Part shown: in pieces, positions 30,341 to 40,683 of the stretch | Layout: the number at the start of each line of letters is the position of its first letter | How positions within the stretch are numbered: the first letter of the stretch is position 1 | Assembly: GCA_024398135.1 (NCBI GenBank) | Contig: CP073750.1 | Location: 992,001 to 1,056,000, forward strand | Length of the DNA stretch: 64,000 nucleotides | Source: a bacterium SCSIO 12643 | GTDB taxonomy: Bacteria; Bacteroidota; Bacteroidia; Flavobacteriales_G; Salibacteraceae | Direction of reading: 5' to 3' | Notes under the pieces: generated by a model | The model's database searches: none | The model's input: the letters and a program-made list of their open reading frames with translations, nothing else | What the model was told of the DNA's origin: nothing | Translations under genes and position numbers: made by a program

Positions 30341-31048
30341 TTATTTTCTTCTACCTCTAAATTTGCCCTTAGGTCCTCTTGGTCCTTTTTGCTTTGCTCC
30401 AACATTTGGAGACAAATCACGTTTACCATAAACCTCTCCGTTGCAAATCCATACTTTTACACCAATACGGCCATAAGTAGTATGTGCTTCAACAAGTGCA
30501 TAATCAATATTCGCACGGAATGTATGAAGTGGAGTTCTTCCTTCTTTGTAGTTTTCAGAACGTGCCATCTCCGCACCATTCAAACGACCAGAAATCTGAA
30601 CTTTGATCCCTTCAGCTCCCATTCTCATAGTTGATTGAATAGCCATCTTAATAGCTCTTCTATACGAGATACGACCTTCGATTTGACGTGCAATACTTTC
30701 AGCTACTAAACGCGCTTCTAATTCAGGTCTCTTAATTTCGAAGATGTTAATTTGAACTTCGTTTGAAGTAATCTTCTTTAACTCTTCTTTCAATTTATCA
30801 ACCTCAGAACCACCTTTACCGATAATAATACCCGGACGTGCAGTGTTAATGGTAACAGTGATTAACTTAAGTGTTCTTTCAATAATAATTCTTGAAATAC
30901 TAGCTTTACGTAATCTAGCATACAAGTATCTTCTGATCTTGTGATCTTCAGCTAATTTATCTCCGTAATCATTTCCTCCGTACCATGCTGAATCCCAGCC
31001 GCGGATAAAACCTAAACGGTTAGCTATTGGATTTGTCTTTTGTCCCAT
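30341..31048 (-). CDS. rpsC: Ribosomal protein S3
   Basis: Forms part of the mRNA entry channel and helicase site, 235 residues. I take ATG 31048 ([20 protein letters not shown]), the universal S3 start, which lies two bases from the rplV stop; a longer reading from 31078 overlaps rplV and is unlikely. The KH domain shows [20 protein letters not shown] and the C-terminal domain [20 protein letters not shown]. Confidence 0.97.
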   Translation of the reverse strand: MGQKTNPIANRLGFIRGWDSAWYGGNDYGDKLAEDHKIRRYLYARLRKASISRIIIERTLKLITVTINTARPGIIIGKGGSEVDKLKEELKKITSNEVQINIFEIKRPELEARLVAESIARQIEGRISYRRAIKMAIQSTMRMGAEGIKVQISGRLNGAEMARSENYKEGRTPLHTFRANIDYALVEAHTTYGRIGVKVWICNGEVYGKRDLSPNVGAKQKGPRGPKGKFRGRRK

Positions 31049-31049
31049 C

Positions 31050-31451
31050 TTACTTATCCTCAGTTTTAGAATCAACAACTAATGTAACGTGGTTAGATCT
31101 CTTACGAATTCTATGTGCACGACCTTGTGGAGCTGGTTGAATACGCTTAAGCATTCTTCCTTCATCCACACGGATTTCTTTTATAAAAAGATTTGCATCC
31201 TCCCAGCTATTACCAGACTTTACCTCGTAGTTCGCGATTGCAGATCTCAAAAGTTTTTCTAATCTAATAGAAGCTTCTTTTTTAGAATACTGTAATACAG
31301 CAGATGCTTTTTGCACATCCATTCCACGAACCATATCAGCCACTAATCTCATTTTTCTTGGACTAGTTGGACAATTATTCAACTTAGCCACATAAACAGA
31401 CTTCATAGTCTCTTTACGCGCCTCTGCCATTTTATGTTTTCTTGAACCCAT
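31050..31451 (-). CDS. rplV: Ribosomal protein L22
   Basis: Lines the exit tunnel with its beta-hairpin; mutations there give macrolide resistance elsewhere. The 133 residues include [20 protein letters not shown], then the tunnel hairpin [20 protein letters not shown]. There are about 15 extra residues before the conserved core. Confidence 0.97.
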   Translation of the reverse strand: MGSRKHKMAEARKETMKSVYVAKLNNCPTSPRKMRLVADMVRGMDVQKASAVLQYSKKEASIRLEKLLRSAIANYEVKSGNSWEDANLFIKEIRVDEGRMLKRIQPAPQGRAHRIRKRSNHVTLVVDSKTEDK

Positions 31452-31477
31452 GTTGCTTTACTTAACTAAATGGTCAA

Positions 31478-31747
31478 TTACTTTTTCTTCTTGCCACCAT
31501 GGCCTCTAAACGTTCTGGTTGGAGAAAATTCTCCTAGTTTATGTCCTACCATGTTTTCATTAACAAATACAGGAATAAACTTCTTACCGTTATGCACAGC
31601 AATCGTCAAACCAACAAAGTCAGGAGTGATCATTGATGCACGTGACCATGTTTTAATTGTTGATTTCTTAGTTGACTCTTGAGCTTCAGCAACTCTTTTT
31701 GCCAACTTATAATGTACAAATGGGGGCTTTTTTAACGACCTACTCAT
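31478..31747 (-). CDS. rpsS: Ribosomal protein S19
   Basis: Head protein of the small subunit, 89 residues: [20 protein letters not shown], then the signature [20 protein letters not shown] and a C-terminal RGHGGKKKK. Confidence 0.98.
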   Translation of the reverse strand: MSRSLKKPPFVHYKLAKRVAEAQESTKKSTIKTWSRASMITPDFVGLTIAVHNGKKFIPVFVNENMVGHKLGEFSPTRTFRGHGGKKKK

Positions 31748-31752
31748 TTCAA

Positions 31753-32577
31753 TTATTTTTTACGACTTTCGATTATGTACTTACTAGAAGCTTTTTTAGG
31801 CGCTCTAGTTTTATAACCCTTAGCTGGAACACCAGTTCTTGATCTTGGGTGACCTCCGGATTTCTTTCCTTCACCACCACCCATTGGGTGATCAACTGGA
31901 TTCATAGCTACACCTCTAACTCTTGGTCTACGGCCAGCCCATCTATTAGCTCCAGCCTTACCTTGACGTTGAAGTGCGTGATCTGAGTTTGATACAGAAC
32001 CAATTGTAGCCATACATGTCAAAAGAATTAGTCTCATCTCTCCAGAAGGCAATTTGATAACGGCAAATTTACCATCCTTCGCAGCTAACTGTGCGTAAGA
32101 CCCAGCACTACGTGCCATTTTAGCTCCTTGACCAGGGTTCAACTCAATGTTATGAATAATAGTACCTAAAGGTATTTCACTTAAATATAGTGCATTTCCC
32201 ACTTCTGGTTGCGCACCTTTACCAGACACAACTGTTTGCCCAACTTCCAATCCATTTGGAGCAATCATGTATCTTTTTTCACCATCAGCATAAACTAACA
32301 AAGCGATACGTGCAGATCTGTTTGGATCATACTCAATCGTCTTTACTTTAGCATCCATGCCAAACTTGTCACGTTTAAAATCAATGATTCTGTAACGTTG
32401 TTTGTGCCCACCACCGATATTACGGATAGTCATACGTCCAGTAGCATTTCTACCACCAGAACGTTTTTTACGCGCTAACAAACTCTTCTCTGGTTTATCA
32501 GTAGTAATTGTTTCAAACATTGAAACAACTCTAAATCTCTGCCCAGGTGTTGTTGGTTTTAATTTCTTTACCGCCAT
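31753..32577 (-). CDS. rplB: Ribosomal protein L2
   Basis: Largest large-subunit protein, needed for subunit association and peptidyl transfer. The 274 residues include [39 protein letters not shown] and the C-terminal signature [18 protein letters not shown] with the conserved histidine. Located between rplW and rpsS. Confidence 0.98.
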   Translation of the reverse strand: MAVKKLKPTTPGQRFRVVSMFETITTDKPEKSLLARKKRSGGRNATGRMTIRNIGGGHKQRYRIIDFKRDKFGMDAKVKTIEYDPNRSARIALLVYADGEKRYMIAPNGLEVGQTVVSGKGAQPEVGNALYLSEIPLGTIIHNIELNPGQGAKMARSAGSYAQLAAKDGKFAVIKLPSGEMRLILLTCMATIGSVSNSDHALQRQGKAGANRWAGRRPRVRGVAMNPVDHPMGGGEGKKSGGHPRSRTGVPAKGYKTRAPKKASSKYIIESRKK

Positions 32578-32587
32578 TTCCTATAAA

Positions 32588-32878
32588 TTAGATATTGCTG
32601 TAAAAATCAATTTCATCTCCATCCTTAAGAGTAACGATCGCTTTCTTGAAGTGACCTGTGTTTCCCTTAACAATACCTGTCTTAGTATTACGAGATTTTG
32701 ACTTACCAGCCTGAATCATTGTATTAATCTTCTCAACCGTAACATCATAAGCGGCTTCAACAGCTGCTTTGATCTCAATTTTATTGGCGTTACGATCCAC
32801 TACAAAAGCATACCTATTTAGAGTTTCCCCTAAATCAGTCATCTTTTCTGTAATAATTGGTTTCTTAATAATTCCCAT
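32588..32878 (-). CDS. rplW: Ribosomal protein L23
   Basis: Docking site for trigger factor and SRP at the tunnel exit, 96 residues. It shows MGIIKKPIITEKMTDLGETL, then YAFVVDRNANKIEIKAAVEA and the flexible loop AGKSKSRNTKTG. Confidence 0.97.
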   Translation of the reverse strand: MGIIKKPIITEKMTDLGETLNRYAFVVDRNANKIEIKAAVEAAYDVTVEKINTMIQAGKSKSRNTKTGIVKGNTGHFKKAIVTLKDGDEIDFYSNI

Positions 32879-32881
32879 GAC

Positions 32882-33508
32882 TTAACTCAAATTTTGCTCG
32901 ATTACATTAAGTGAACCTTCGCACAATAAAACTTTATTCGCATTCGAAATATCGTAAGTGTTTAAATCTGAAGCATTTACAACTTTAGCACCTTTCAAAT
33001 TTCGAGCCGACAAATATATGTTTTTATTCTCTTCAGCAATAACTAAAAGAGACTTTTTTCCAAGTAGATCGAAATTGCCTAAGAACTCAGAATAGTTTTT
33101 TGTTTTGATTGAATCAAAGTTTAGATTCTCTAAAACGATCAACTCTCCGTTGTTTAACTTAGAAGTTAATGCCGATCTACGTGCAACTTTTCTAATTTTC
33201 TTGTTCAATTTGAAACCATAGTTTCTTGGTCTTGGACCGAAAATACGACCTCCACCTCTGAACACTGGAGACTTAATACTACCTGCTCTTGCAGTACCAG
33301 TTCCTTTTTGCTTTTTAATCTTACGCGTACTACCCGCAATCTCAGCTCTCTCTTTAGACTTGTGTGTACCTTGACGTTGGTTCGCTAGGTACAACTTAAT
33401 ATCAAGATAGAAAGCATGTTCGTTTGGCTCTACAGCAAAAATGCTATCGCTCAACTCGACCTTCTTTTTGGTCTCTTTCCCTTTGGTATCGAAAACAGCT
33501 ACTTTCAT
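32882..33508 (-). CDS. rplD: Ribosomal protein L4
   Basis: Tunnel-constriction protein, 208 residues. The extended loop contains KQKGTGTARAGSIKSPVFRG and GGRIFGPRPRNYGFKLNKK. In E. coli L4 represses the S10 operon through a leader; no comparable leader exists here because rpsJ starts four bases after fusA. Its start overlaps the rplC stop by one base. Confidence 0.97.
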   Translation of the reverse strand: MKVAVFDTKGKETKKKVELSDSIFAVEPNEHAFYLDIKLYLANQRQGTHKSKERAEIAGSTRKIKKQKGTGTARAGSIKSPVFRGGGRIFGPRPRNYGFKLNKKIRKVARRSALTSKLNNGELIVLENLNFDSIKTKNYSEFLGNFDLLGKKSLLVIAEENKNIYLSARNLKGAKVVNASDLNTYDISNANKVLLCEGSLNVIEQNLS

Positions 33509-34125
33509 TATTTCTCAACTATTACGTATGAACCATTTGATCCAGGTACAGCACCCTTAACAACTAGTACATTGTTTTCTTTATCAACCTTTAATACTTC
33601 AAGGTTTAATACTTTTACTTTCTCGTTTCCAGTTTGACCCGCCATACGCATTCCTTTGAATACTCTCGCTGGGTAAGATGCAGCACCGATAGAACCTGGA
33701 GCTCTTAAACGGTTGTGCTGACCGTGAGTCGCTTGTCCAACACCACCAAAACCGTGACGCTTAACAACACCCTGAAAACCTTTACCTTTTGATGTTCCAG
33801 TTACATCAACAAACTCACCCTCTTCGAATAAGTCTACTAAGATTTCATCACCTAAATTTAATTCAGATTCAAAACCTTTAAACTCCACCAATTTGCTTTT
33901 TGGAGTTGTACCAGCCTTTTTGAAATGCCCTTTAAGAGCATTCGTGGTATTTTTCTCTTTTGCCTCACCGTAACCTAATTGAACAGCTGAATAACCGTCA
34001 ACTTCTTCGGTACGCAATTGAGTCACCACACATGGACCAGCTTCAATTACCGTACAAGGTACATTCTTACCAGCTTCGTTAAACATGCTGGTCATACCTA
34101 GTTTTTTACCTATAATTCCTGACAT
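33508..34125 (-). CDS. rplC: Ribosomal protein L3
   Basis: Early-assembly large-subunit protein, 205 residues: [20 protein letters not shown], then the peptidyl-transferase-reaching loop with [20 protein letters not shown], followed by [16 protein letters not shown], a segment that contains the glutamine methylated by PrmB in E. coli. Confidence 0.98.
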   Translation of the reverse strand: MSGIIGKKLGMTSMFNEAGKNVPCTVIEAGPCVVTQLRTEEVDGYSAVQLGYGEAKEKNTTNALKGHFKKAGTTPKSKLVEFKGFESELNLGDEILVDLFEEGEFVDVTGTSKGKGFQGVVKRHGFGGVGQATHGQHNRLRAPGSIGAASYPARVFKGMRMAGQTGNEKVKVLNLEVLKVDKENNVLVVKGAVPGSNGSYVIVEK

Positions 34126-34133
34126 GGTAATAA

Positions 34134-34439
34134 TTAAACTTTAATTTCTACTTCTACACCACTTGGTAATTCTAACTTCATCAGCGCGTCTACAGTTTTA
34201 GACGATGACGAGTATATATCAAGCAATCTCTTGTGGCCATTTAATTGAAATTGCTCTCTTGATTTCTTGTTTACGTGAGGTGACCTCAAAACCGTGAAAA
34301 TTTTACGGTGAGTTGGTAATGGAATTGGTCCATTAACAACCGCTCCAGTTGACTTTACAGTCTTTACAATTTTTTCGGCCGACTTATCTACCAAATTATG
34401 GTCGTAAGACTTTAGTTTTATTCTAATCTTTTGAGCCAT
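34134..34439 (-). CDS. rpsJ: Ribosomal protein S10
   Basis: A 101-residue head protein of the small subunit (NusE in antitermination). It contains [20 protein letters not shown], then [20 protein letters not shown] and the [16 protein letters not shown] segment. It follows fusA by four bases, so the str and S10 operons are fused. Confidence 0.98.
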   Translation of the reverse strand: MAQKIRIKLKSYDHNLVDKSAEKIVKTVKSTGAVVNGPIPLPTHRKIFTVLRSPHVNKKSREQFQLNGHKRLLDIYSSSSKTVDALMKLELPSGVEVEIKV

Positions 34440-34443
34440 GATC

Positions 34444-36570
34444 TTAGTTTTTTCCTTTTACGTTTTCAATAACTTGTTTCGCGATGTTGCTAGGTACATC
34501 ATCATACTTTGCGAATTCCATTGTAGAAGTTGCTCTACCAGAAGAAATCGTACGCAATGCTGTTACATAACCGAACATTTCAGATAAAGGAACGAATGCA
34601 TTAATTACTTGCGCTCCGTTTCTACTATCCATACCATTCACTTGCCCACGTCTTCTATTCAAGTCACCTACAATATCACCCATATTCTCTTCAGGAGTAA
34701 CTACTTCAAGCTTCATAATTGGCTCAAGAATTTTTGATCCTGCTAGAGGCATTGCAGCCTTATATCCTAACTTAGCAGCTAACTCAAAAGACAATTGATC
34801 AGAATCCACCGCGTGGAAAGACCCATCCTTTAACTCAACTTTTAAGCTCTCTACTTCGTAACCAGCTAACACACCGTTACGCATTGCTTCTTTAAATCCT
34901 TTTTCAACCGAAGGCACAAATTCTCTTGGAATATTACCACCTTTAATTGAGTTAATGAATTCAAGTCCAGCTTTTCCGTCTTCTCTAGGACCCATAGTAA
35001 ATACGATATCCGCAAATTTACCACGACCACCTGATTGTTTCTTATATACTTCTCTATGATCTGCTGAACCAACAATAGCCTCTTTATAAGCTACCTGAGG
35101 AGCTCCTTCATTTACTTCAACTTTGAACTCACGTTTTAAACGATCAATCAAAATCTCCAAGTGAAGCTCACCCATTCCAGAAATTACAGTTTGACCTGAT
35201 TCTTCATCAGTCTTCACCTGGAATGTTGGATCCTCCTCAGCAAGTTTTCCTAAACCCACACCTAACTTATCCAAGTCAGCTTGAGTTTTAGGCTCAATTG
35301 CAATACCGATTACAGGGTCTGGGAAAGTCATAGACTCTAATACAATTGGATGTTTTTCATCACATAAAGTATCACCAGTACGAATATCTTTAAACCCTAC
35401 TGCCGCACCGATATCTCCAGCCTCTAACTCATCAATTGCATTTTGCTTATTTGAATGCATTTGGAATAAACGAGAAATACGCTCTTTTTTACCAGTTCTT
35501 GTATTCAACAAATAAGATCCTGCTTTTATCGCTCCAGAATAGTTTCTAATGAAACATAAACGACCAACAAATGGATCCGTAGCAATTTTAAATGCTAAAG
35601 CCGCAGTTGGCTCTTTTAAATCTGGTTGACGAATTTCAGTCTCTTCAGTATTTGGATTTGTACCTTCCGCCTGACCATTATCTAATGGAGATGGCAAGAA
35701 CGCCATTACCGCATCCAATACAGTTTGAACACCTTTATTTTTAAAGGCAGACCCACACATGATAGGAGTAATATCCATAGCGATAGTAGCTTTTCTAATC
35801 GCAACAAACATTTCTTCTTTAGTAATACTATCTGGATCTTCGAAGAATTTCTCCATCAACTCATCATCAGTCTCAGCAACTGCTTCAATCAATTGATTTC
35901 TCCACTCTACCGCTTCTTCTTTAAGATGCTCAGGAATTTCTGACTCTACATAAGTCATTCCCATATCCTCTTCATTCCATACAATCGCTTTCATTGTTGT
36001 TAAATCAACAACTCCTTCGAATTCTGCTTCAGCTCCAATAGGAATCTGTAATGGAATAGGACGAGCCCCTAATCTTTCTTTGATTTCTCTTACAACACCA
36101 AAGAAATCTGCTCCCATACGATCCATTTTATTAATGAAACCAATACGAGGCACTTTATATTTGTCTGATTGACGCCATACTGTTTCTGACTGAGGCTCCA
36201 CACCTGAAGCCGCACAGAACAATGCAATAGCACCATCCAAAACACGCAAAGAACGCTCCACCTCAACGGTAAAGTCAACGTGCCCCGGAGTATCAATAAT
36301 ATTTACTTTATACTCTTCCGTTTCCGGAATAGCCTGTGCTTGAACTGTTGGGTACTTCCAAGAAGTAGTTGTAGCAGCAGAAGTAATAGTAATACCTCTT
36401 TCTTGCTCCTGCTCCATCCAGTCCATGGTTGCAGCACCATCATGCACCTCACCAATTTTATGACTTAAACCGGTATAATAAAGAATACGCTCCGTTGTTG
36501 TGGTCTTCCCAGCATCAACGTGCGCCATAATACCAATGTTACGTGTATATTTTAAATCTCTCTTAGCCAT
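34444..36570 (-). CDS. fusA: Translation elongation factor G
   Basis: GTPase that drives translocation and, with RRF, ribosome recycling. The 708 residues show the GTPase motifs [15 protein letters not shown] (residues 16-30), the switch [36 protein letters not shown] and [10 protein letters not shown], followed by domains II-V ending in [15 protein letters not shown]. It lies between rpsG and rpsJ. No tuf gene follows, unlike the E. coli str operon. Confidence 0.98.
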   Translation of the reverse strand: MAKRDLKYTRNIGIMAHVDAGKTTTTERILYYTGLSHKIGEVHDGAATMDWMEQEQERGITITSAATTTSWKYPTVQAQAIPETEEYKVNIIDTPGHVDFTVEVERSLRVLDGAIALFCAASGVEPQSETVWRQSDKYKVPRIGFINKMDRMGADFFGVVREIKERLGARPIPLQIPIGAEAEFEGVVDLTTMKAIVWNEEDMGMTYVESEIPEHLKEEAVEWRNQLIEAVAETDDELMEKFFEDPDSITKEEMFVAIRKATIAMDITPIMCGSAFKNKGVQTVLDAVMAFLPSPLDNGQAEGTNPNTEETEIRQPDLKEPTAALAFKIATDPFVGRLCFIRNYSGAIKAGSYLLNTRTGKKERISRLFQMHSNKQNAIDELEAGDIGAAVGFKDIRTGDTLCDEKHPIVLESMTFPDPVIGIAIEPKTQADLDKLGVGLGKLAEEDPTFQVKTDEESGQTVISGMGELHLEILIDRLKREFKVEVNEGAPQVAYKEAIVGSADHREVYKKQSGGRGKFADIVFTMGPREDGKAGLEFINSIKGGNIPREFVPSVEKGFKEAMRNGVLAGYEVESLKVELKDGSFHAVDSDQLSFELAAKLGYKAAMPLAGSKILEPIMKLEVVTPEENMGDIVGDLNRRRGQVNGMDSRNGAQVINAFVPLSEMFGYVTALRTISSGRATSTMEFAKYDDVPSNIAKQVIENVKGKN

Positions 36571-36575
36571 TTTGA

Positions 36576-37046
36576 TTAAAATCTAAAGTGTGAGAATGCT
36601 TTATTCGCTTCTGCCATTCTGTGAGTATCTTCTTTCTTTTTGAAAGCTCCACCCTCTTCATTAGAAGCAGCCAAAATTTCATCAGCAAGTTTACGACCCA
36701 TTGATTTTCCATTACGCTTACGCGCAAATAAAATCAACCATTTCATGGCCATAGAATCTTTTCTTACTTTACGAACAGGTTGAGGGATCTGGAAAGTAGC
36801 TCCACCAACTCTACGACTCTTCACCTCCACTCCCGGAGTTACGTTCGCAAGCGCTTTGTGGAAAGTTGCTAATGCTCCTTCTTCCTCAGCCTTTTCGGCC
36901 ACCATATCCATAGCTTCATAAAAAACTCGATACGCAGTACTCTTTTTTCCGCTTATCATCAGATTGTTTACAAACTTCGCAACCACCTTGTCGTTAAACT
37001 TCGGGTCCGGAGTCAGTATCCTCTCTTTAGCTCTACCTTTTCTCAT
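36576..37046 (-). CDS. rpsG: Ribosomal protein S7
   Basis: Head-assembly nucleator of the small subunit, 156 residues: [20 protein letters not shown], the [18 protein letters not shown] loop and C-terminal [11 protein letters not shown]. In E. coli it regulates the str operon. The 20-base gap to rpsL has no visible hairpin and no Shine-Dalgarno sequence. Confidence 0.98.
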   Translation of the reverse strand: MRKGRAKERILTPDPKFNDKVVAKFVNNLMISGKKSTAYRVFYEAMDMVAEKAEEEGALATFHKALANVTPGVEVKSRRVGGATFQIPQPVRKVRKDSMAMKWLILFARKRNGKSMGRKLADEILAASNEEGGAFKKKEDTHRMAEANKAFSHFRF

Positions 37047-37066
37047 AATTGTTTAATATTAGAAGA

Positions 37067-37444
37067 TTACTTCTTCTTTGGTCTTTTTGTTCCGTATTTT
37101 GAACGTCTTTGTGTACGTCCTTCCACTCCAGCTGTATCTAACGCTCCACGAACGATATGATAACGAACACCAGGTAAATCTTTAACTCTACCACCCTTTA
37201 CTAACACGATAGAGTGCTCTTGTAAATTGTGACCTTCACCTCCGATATAAGCATTAACCTCGTTTCCGTTAGTTAATCTTACCCTGGCAACTTTTCTCAT
37301 TGCTGAATTAGGTTTCTTTGGTGTAGTAGTGTAAACTCTTACACAAACACCTCTTCGCTGAGGACAACTATTAAGTGCCGCAGACTTACTTTGCTTCACT
37401 TTTTTAGCGCGTCCTTTTCTAACTAATTGCTGAATAGTTGGCAT
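37067..37444 (-). CDS. rpsL: Ribosomal protein S12
   Basis: Decoding-centre protein and first gene of the supercluster, 125 residues. It aligns without gaps to E. coli S12: K43 in [11 protein letters not shown] and K88 in [13 protein letters not shown] are both present, so these positions carry the streptomycin-sensitive residues. D89 is the site methylthiolated by RimO in E. coli. The 47-base leader from the promoter at 37496-37525 contains a palindrome. Confidence 0.98.
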   Translation of the reverse strand: MPTIQQLVRKGRAKKVKQSKSAALNSCPQRRGVCVRVYTTTPKKPNSAMRKVARVRLTNGNEVNAYIGGEGHNLQEHSIVLVKGGRVKDLPGVRYHIVRGALDTAGVEGRTQRRSKYGTKRPKKK

Positions 37445-37475
37445 ATATTACTATAAATGTTGTTTTACTATAAAT

Positions 37476-37495
37476 CAGTCCCTTTTAAGGGGCTG
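37476..37495 (-). other. Palindrome at the start of the rpsL leader
   Basis: CAGTCCC (37476-37482) and GGGGCTG (37489-37495) form an imperfect palindrome around TTTTAA. It touches the -7 box and spans the predicted +1 (about 37491). It may be an operator for a repressor or part of a 5' hairpin of the mRNA. Confidence 0.4.
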
Positions 37496-37525
37496 CAAAT
37501 GTACATGATTAAATTAGAAAAACAA
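37496..37525 (-). promoter_or_regulatory. Promoter of the str-S10-spc-alpha supercluster
   Basis: Minus strand TTG (37525-37523), 19 bases, TACATTTG (37503-37496): an ideal Bacteroidota -33/-7 pair, located 52 bases before rpsL. I see no other equally good promoter inside the 17 kb cluster, though internal promoters within genes were not searched exhaustively. Confidence 0.75.
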
Positions 37526-37644
37526 CATATCGAATTAATTTTTATTCAATTAATTGACAATAACTTATAAAAACACACATCAGGTTGTCAATTTCTTTTT
37601 AAAATTGAGCGTCAATCTACCATTCAAGGTTGATATAAGCTCAT

Positions 37645-37652
37645 TACATTTG
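37645..37652 (+). promoter_or_regulatory. -7 box directly before the helicase gene
   Basis: TACATTTG ends four bases before the ATG at 37657. With the usual five-base distance the +1 falls on the A of the ATG, so the mRNA would be leaderless. The -33 region has TTC in place of TTG at the 19-base spacing. Confidence 0.5.
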
Positions 37653-37656
37653 TCCT

Positions 37657-39969
37657 ATGGATTTTCTAAAAGAACTAAACGATGCCCAAAGAGAAGCGGT
37701 TATTAACACCGAAGGGCCATCAATGATTATCGCTGGTGCAGGATCAGGAAAGACAAGAGTATTGACCTATAGAATTGCCACCTTATTATATAATGGTATT
37801 CCTCCTTATAATATCCTATCTCTTACCTTTACCAATAAGGCTGCTCGGGAGATGAAAGAGCGTATTGGTAGTCTGGTAGGAGAATCTAAAGCAAAAAGCT
37901 TATGGATGGGAACTTTCCACTCTGTCTTCGCCAGGATTTTACGTTCTGAATCAGAAAAATTAGGATATCCAAGTAACTTCACCATCTACGACACAGATGA
38001 TGCCAAAAAGCTGATCAAAACCATTGTCAAGGAAAAAGGTTTAGATGATAAAGTCTATAAGCCTGGACTGGTATTGAACCGTATCTCCGGAGCAAAGAAC
38101 AATCTTTTAACACCTCAGGCATATTTGGGGAACTTAAATATCACTAAGGAAGATATGCAGTCCAAAAAGCCGGAATTGGGACATATATATAAGACCTATA
38201 ACGAAAGGTTGTTTAAATCCGGTGCGATGGATTTTGATGACCTTTTATTTAATATGAATATTCTTCTTCGTGACTTTCCTGAGGTATTGCATAAATATCA
38301 AGATCGATTCAGATACATATTAGTAGATGAGTATCAGGATACAAACTTTTCACAGTATGTGATTGTTAAAGCTTTAGCAGATCGTTTTCAAAATATCAGT
38401 GTGGTAGGAGATGATGCGCAAAGTATCTATGCTTTCCGTGGAGCGAGTATCCAAAACATCTTAAACTTTAAAAGAGATTATCCAGAAGCAAAAACGTTCA
38501 AGCTTGAACAGAATTATCGTTCAACACAACACATTGTGAAGGCTGCAAATAGTTTGATCGAAAACAATCAGGATCAAATCAAAAAGGATGTCTGGACGAA
38601 TAATGACGAAGGTGGTAAGATTGCTATAATGGGCGCCATGAGTGATTCAGAAGAAGCCATGAATGTTGCACATAGCATCTTTCACAAAAAGAATACGAAT
38701 CAACTTCCAAACTCAGACTTCGCCATTCTTTACCGTACCAATGCGCAATCTAGATCTTTAGAGGATGCCCTAAGAAAACTGAATATACCTTATAAGATCT
38801 ATGGAGGGTTATCTTTCTATCAACGTAAAGAAATCAAAGATTTTCTGGCGTATTGCCGATTGGTATTTAATCCCAAAGATGAGGAAGCTCTAAAAAGGAT
38901 TATCAACTATCCTGCGCGTGGAATCGGGAAAACTACCATGGATAAAATTACGCTCCATGCGGCTCAAAACAATTTACCGCTATGGGATTTACTTCAAAAT
39001 CTACATAACGAGCCGATCCAAATTCACAGTGGAGCAAAGAACAAGATTGCCGGGTTTATTGATTTGATCAAAAGCTTCAAGGAAGTAGCTAAGACACAAG
39101 ATGCGTACGAAGCTGGAAAAATCATTGCTTCCAGTTCAGGTATTCTTAAAGACCTGCATAACGATAAAACCCCAGAAGGGATTAGTAAACATGACAACCT
39201 TCAGGAGATGTTAAACTCCTTAAAAGACTTTACAGAGAATCCGGAAGATCAAGCCCCTACTCTGGCTAACTTCATTCAGGATATCCCGCTTCAAACAGAT
39301 AAGGACACAGAAGATAAAAAAGAAGATCAAAATCGAGTCACATTAATGACTATTCATGCCTCGAAAGGTCTGGAATATCCTCATGTATTTGTAGCAGGTT
39401 TAGAAGAGAATCTATTTCCGTCTCAACTTTCTGTAGGGTCAAGAGCAGAATTGGAAGAAGAGCGTAGATTGTTTTATGTGGCCATTACTCGTGCGGAAAA
39501 ATCGTTGACCATTTCATATGCTAATATGCGTTACAGGTGGGGGGATTTAATTAGCACACAGCCGAGTCGTTTCTTAAGTGAACTGGATAAAAGTCACCTG
39601 GACATTCTGGATCCGAATATGTTTAAGAAAACAGAACGTTCGAGAATGGAAAGACCAAAAGCGGCTGCAAGTAATTTTCAAAAAACCGGTAAGGCATCTT
39701 TTACCTCTTCAGGCTCATATGTCCCACCGGTAGAACATAAAAAACTCAAAAAGGTTTCACCATCGGCAACCGCAAGTACGGCACAAGGAAGTTTAGATTT
39801 AGGAGGAGAACTTACACCTGGGGTTAAAGTACAACATGACCGATTTGGAATTGGTACTGTAAAACAAATTGAAGGTACAGCACCTAATCAAAAAGTGACG
39901 GTTGAATTTATCAATTCAGGAAAAAGACAATTGCTTCTGAAATTCGCAAAACTGTCTATTCTTAACTAG
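37657..39969 (+). CDS. UvrD/PcrA-type superfamily 1 DNA helicase
   Basis: ATP-dependent 3'-5' helicase for repair and removal of recombinase filaments. The 770 residues carry the SF1A motifs: Q motif LNDAQREAV, Walker A GAGSGKTRVLTYR (residues 27-33 core), TFTNKAAREMKER, DEYQDTN (224-230), VGDDAQSIYAFRGA, LEQNYRST, MTIHASKGLEYPHVFV and FYVAITRAEKSL. The C-terminus has the Tudor-like domain of PcrA/UvrD (PGVKVQHDRFGIGTVKQIEG). Strictly pcrA and uvrD cannot be told apart here. It faces away from rpsL and lies 105 bases before the DUF4290 gene. Confidence 0.95.
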   Translation: MDFLKELNDAQREAVINTEGPSMIIAGAGSGKTRVLTYRIATLLYNGIPPYNILSLTFTNKAAREMKERIGSLVGESKAKSLWMGTFHSVFARILRSESEKLGYPSNFTIYDTDDAKKLIKTIVKEKGLDDKVYKPGLVLNRISGAKNNLLTPQAYLGNLNITKEDMQSKKPELGHIYKTYNERLFKSGAMDFDDLLFNMNILLRDFPEVLHKYQDRFRYILVDEYQDTNFSQYVIVKALADRFQNISVVGDDAQSIYAFRGASIQNILNFKRDYPEAKTFKLEQNYRSTQHIVKAANSLIENNQDQIKKDVWTNNDEGGKIAIMGAMSDSEEAMNVAHSIFHKKNTNQLPNSDFAILYRTNAQSRSLEDALRKLNIPYKIYGGLSFYQRKEIKDFLAYCRLVFNPKDEEALKRIINYPARGIGKTTMDKITLHAAQNNLPLWDLLQNLHNEPIQIHSGAKNKIAGFIDLIKSFKEVAKTQDAYEAGKIIASSSGILKDLHNDKTPEGISKHDNLQEMLNSLKDFTENPEDQAPTLANFIQDIPLQTDKDTEDKKEDQNRVTLMTIHASKGLEYPHVFVAGLEENLFPSQLSVGSRAELEEERRLFYVAITRAEKSLTISYANMRYRWGDLISTQPSRFLSELDKSHLDILDPNMFKKTERSRMERPKAAASNFQKTGKASFTSSGSYVPPVEHKKLKKVSPSATASTAQGSLDLGGELTPGVKVQHDRFGIGTVKQIEGTAPNQKVTVEFINSGKRQLLLKFAKLSILN

Positions 39970-40048
39970 CACTTTAAAAAAAAGTTAAATAAACAATACG
40001 AGGTTAACTTAGTGATTTCACAGACAAAAATTTAATCACAATAAATCT

Positions 40049-40056
40049 TAGATTTG
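40049..40056 (+). promoter_or_regulatory. -7 box of the DUF4290-murA unit
   Basis: TAGATTTG with a predicted +1 near 40061 and a 14-base leader before the ATG at 40075. No good TTG is found at -33. Confidence 0.45.
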
Positions 40057-40074
40057 TCAGCGTAAAAACATACA

Positions 40075-40683
40075 ATGGAATATAATACGGAAAGAAAAGA
40101 TTTGATTTTACCTGAATATGGTAGAAATGTACACCAAATGGTGGACTATCTTATTCAGGTAGAAGATCGAGAAGAGAGAAATACTGGAGCCAAAGCCCTA
40201 ATTAAACTTATGGGACAACTCAACCCACAACTTAGAGATGTAGAAGATTATAATCACAAACTTTGGGACCATCTTTTTATCATGTCCAACTTCATGTTAG
40301 ATGTTGATTCACCATATCCTATTCCAAGTAAAGAAGAATTCGAAAGCAAACCAAATAAGGTAGAATATCCGCAGGGAGTTCAAAAATACCGTCATTATGG
40401 CAAAGTGATTACTACAATCATTGAAGAAGCTGCCAAAGAAGAAGACGCGGAGCAAAAAGATATTTTAGCATTAATGGTTGGTAACCTTATGAAGAAAACC
40501 TACTTGCAATGGAATAAAAATACGGTAGACGATCTGGTTATCTGGAATCACTTATTAGAATTATCTAATGGAAAACTTTCAAAACCAGAAGGAGCTGTAT
40601 TGGATGAAATGAAGCATATTGTGAATCAAAACACTAACACCAGACGTAAAGGCAACGGTAGAAACAAAAAAAGAAGATATTAA
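40075..40683 (+). CDS. DUF4290 family protein
   Basis: A 202-residue, largely helical cytosolic protein with no signal peptide. The sequence MEYNTERKDLILPEYGRNVH, then QMVDYLIQVEDREERN and WDHLFIMSNFMLDVDSPYPI is typical of the Bacteroidota-specific DUF4290 family. It ends in a basic tail (RRKGNGRNKKRRY), so nucleic-acid or ribosome contact is possible but unproven. murA begins at the very next base after its stop, an arrangement I associate with this family and one that suggests co-translation. Confidence 0.88.
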   Translation: MEYNTERKDLILPEYGRNVHQMVDYLIQVEDREERNTGAKALIKLMGQLNPQLRDVEDYNHKLWDHLFIMSNFMLDVDSPYPIPSKEEFESKPNKVEYPQGVQKYRHYGKVITTIIEEAAKEEDAEQKDILALMVGNLMKKTYLQWNKNTVDDLVIWNHLLELSNGKLSKPEGAVLDEMKHIVNQNTNTRRKGNGRNKKRRY

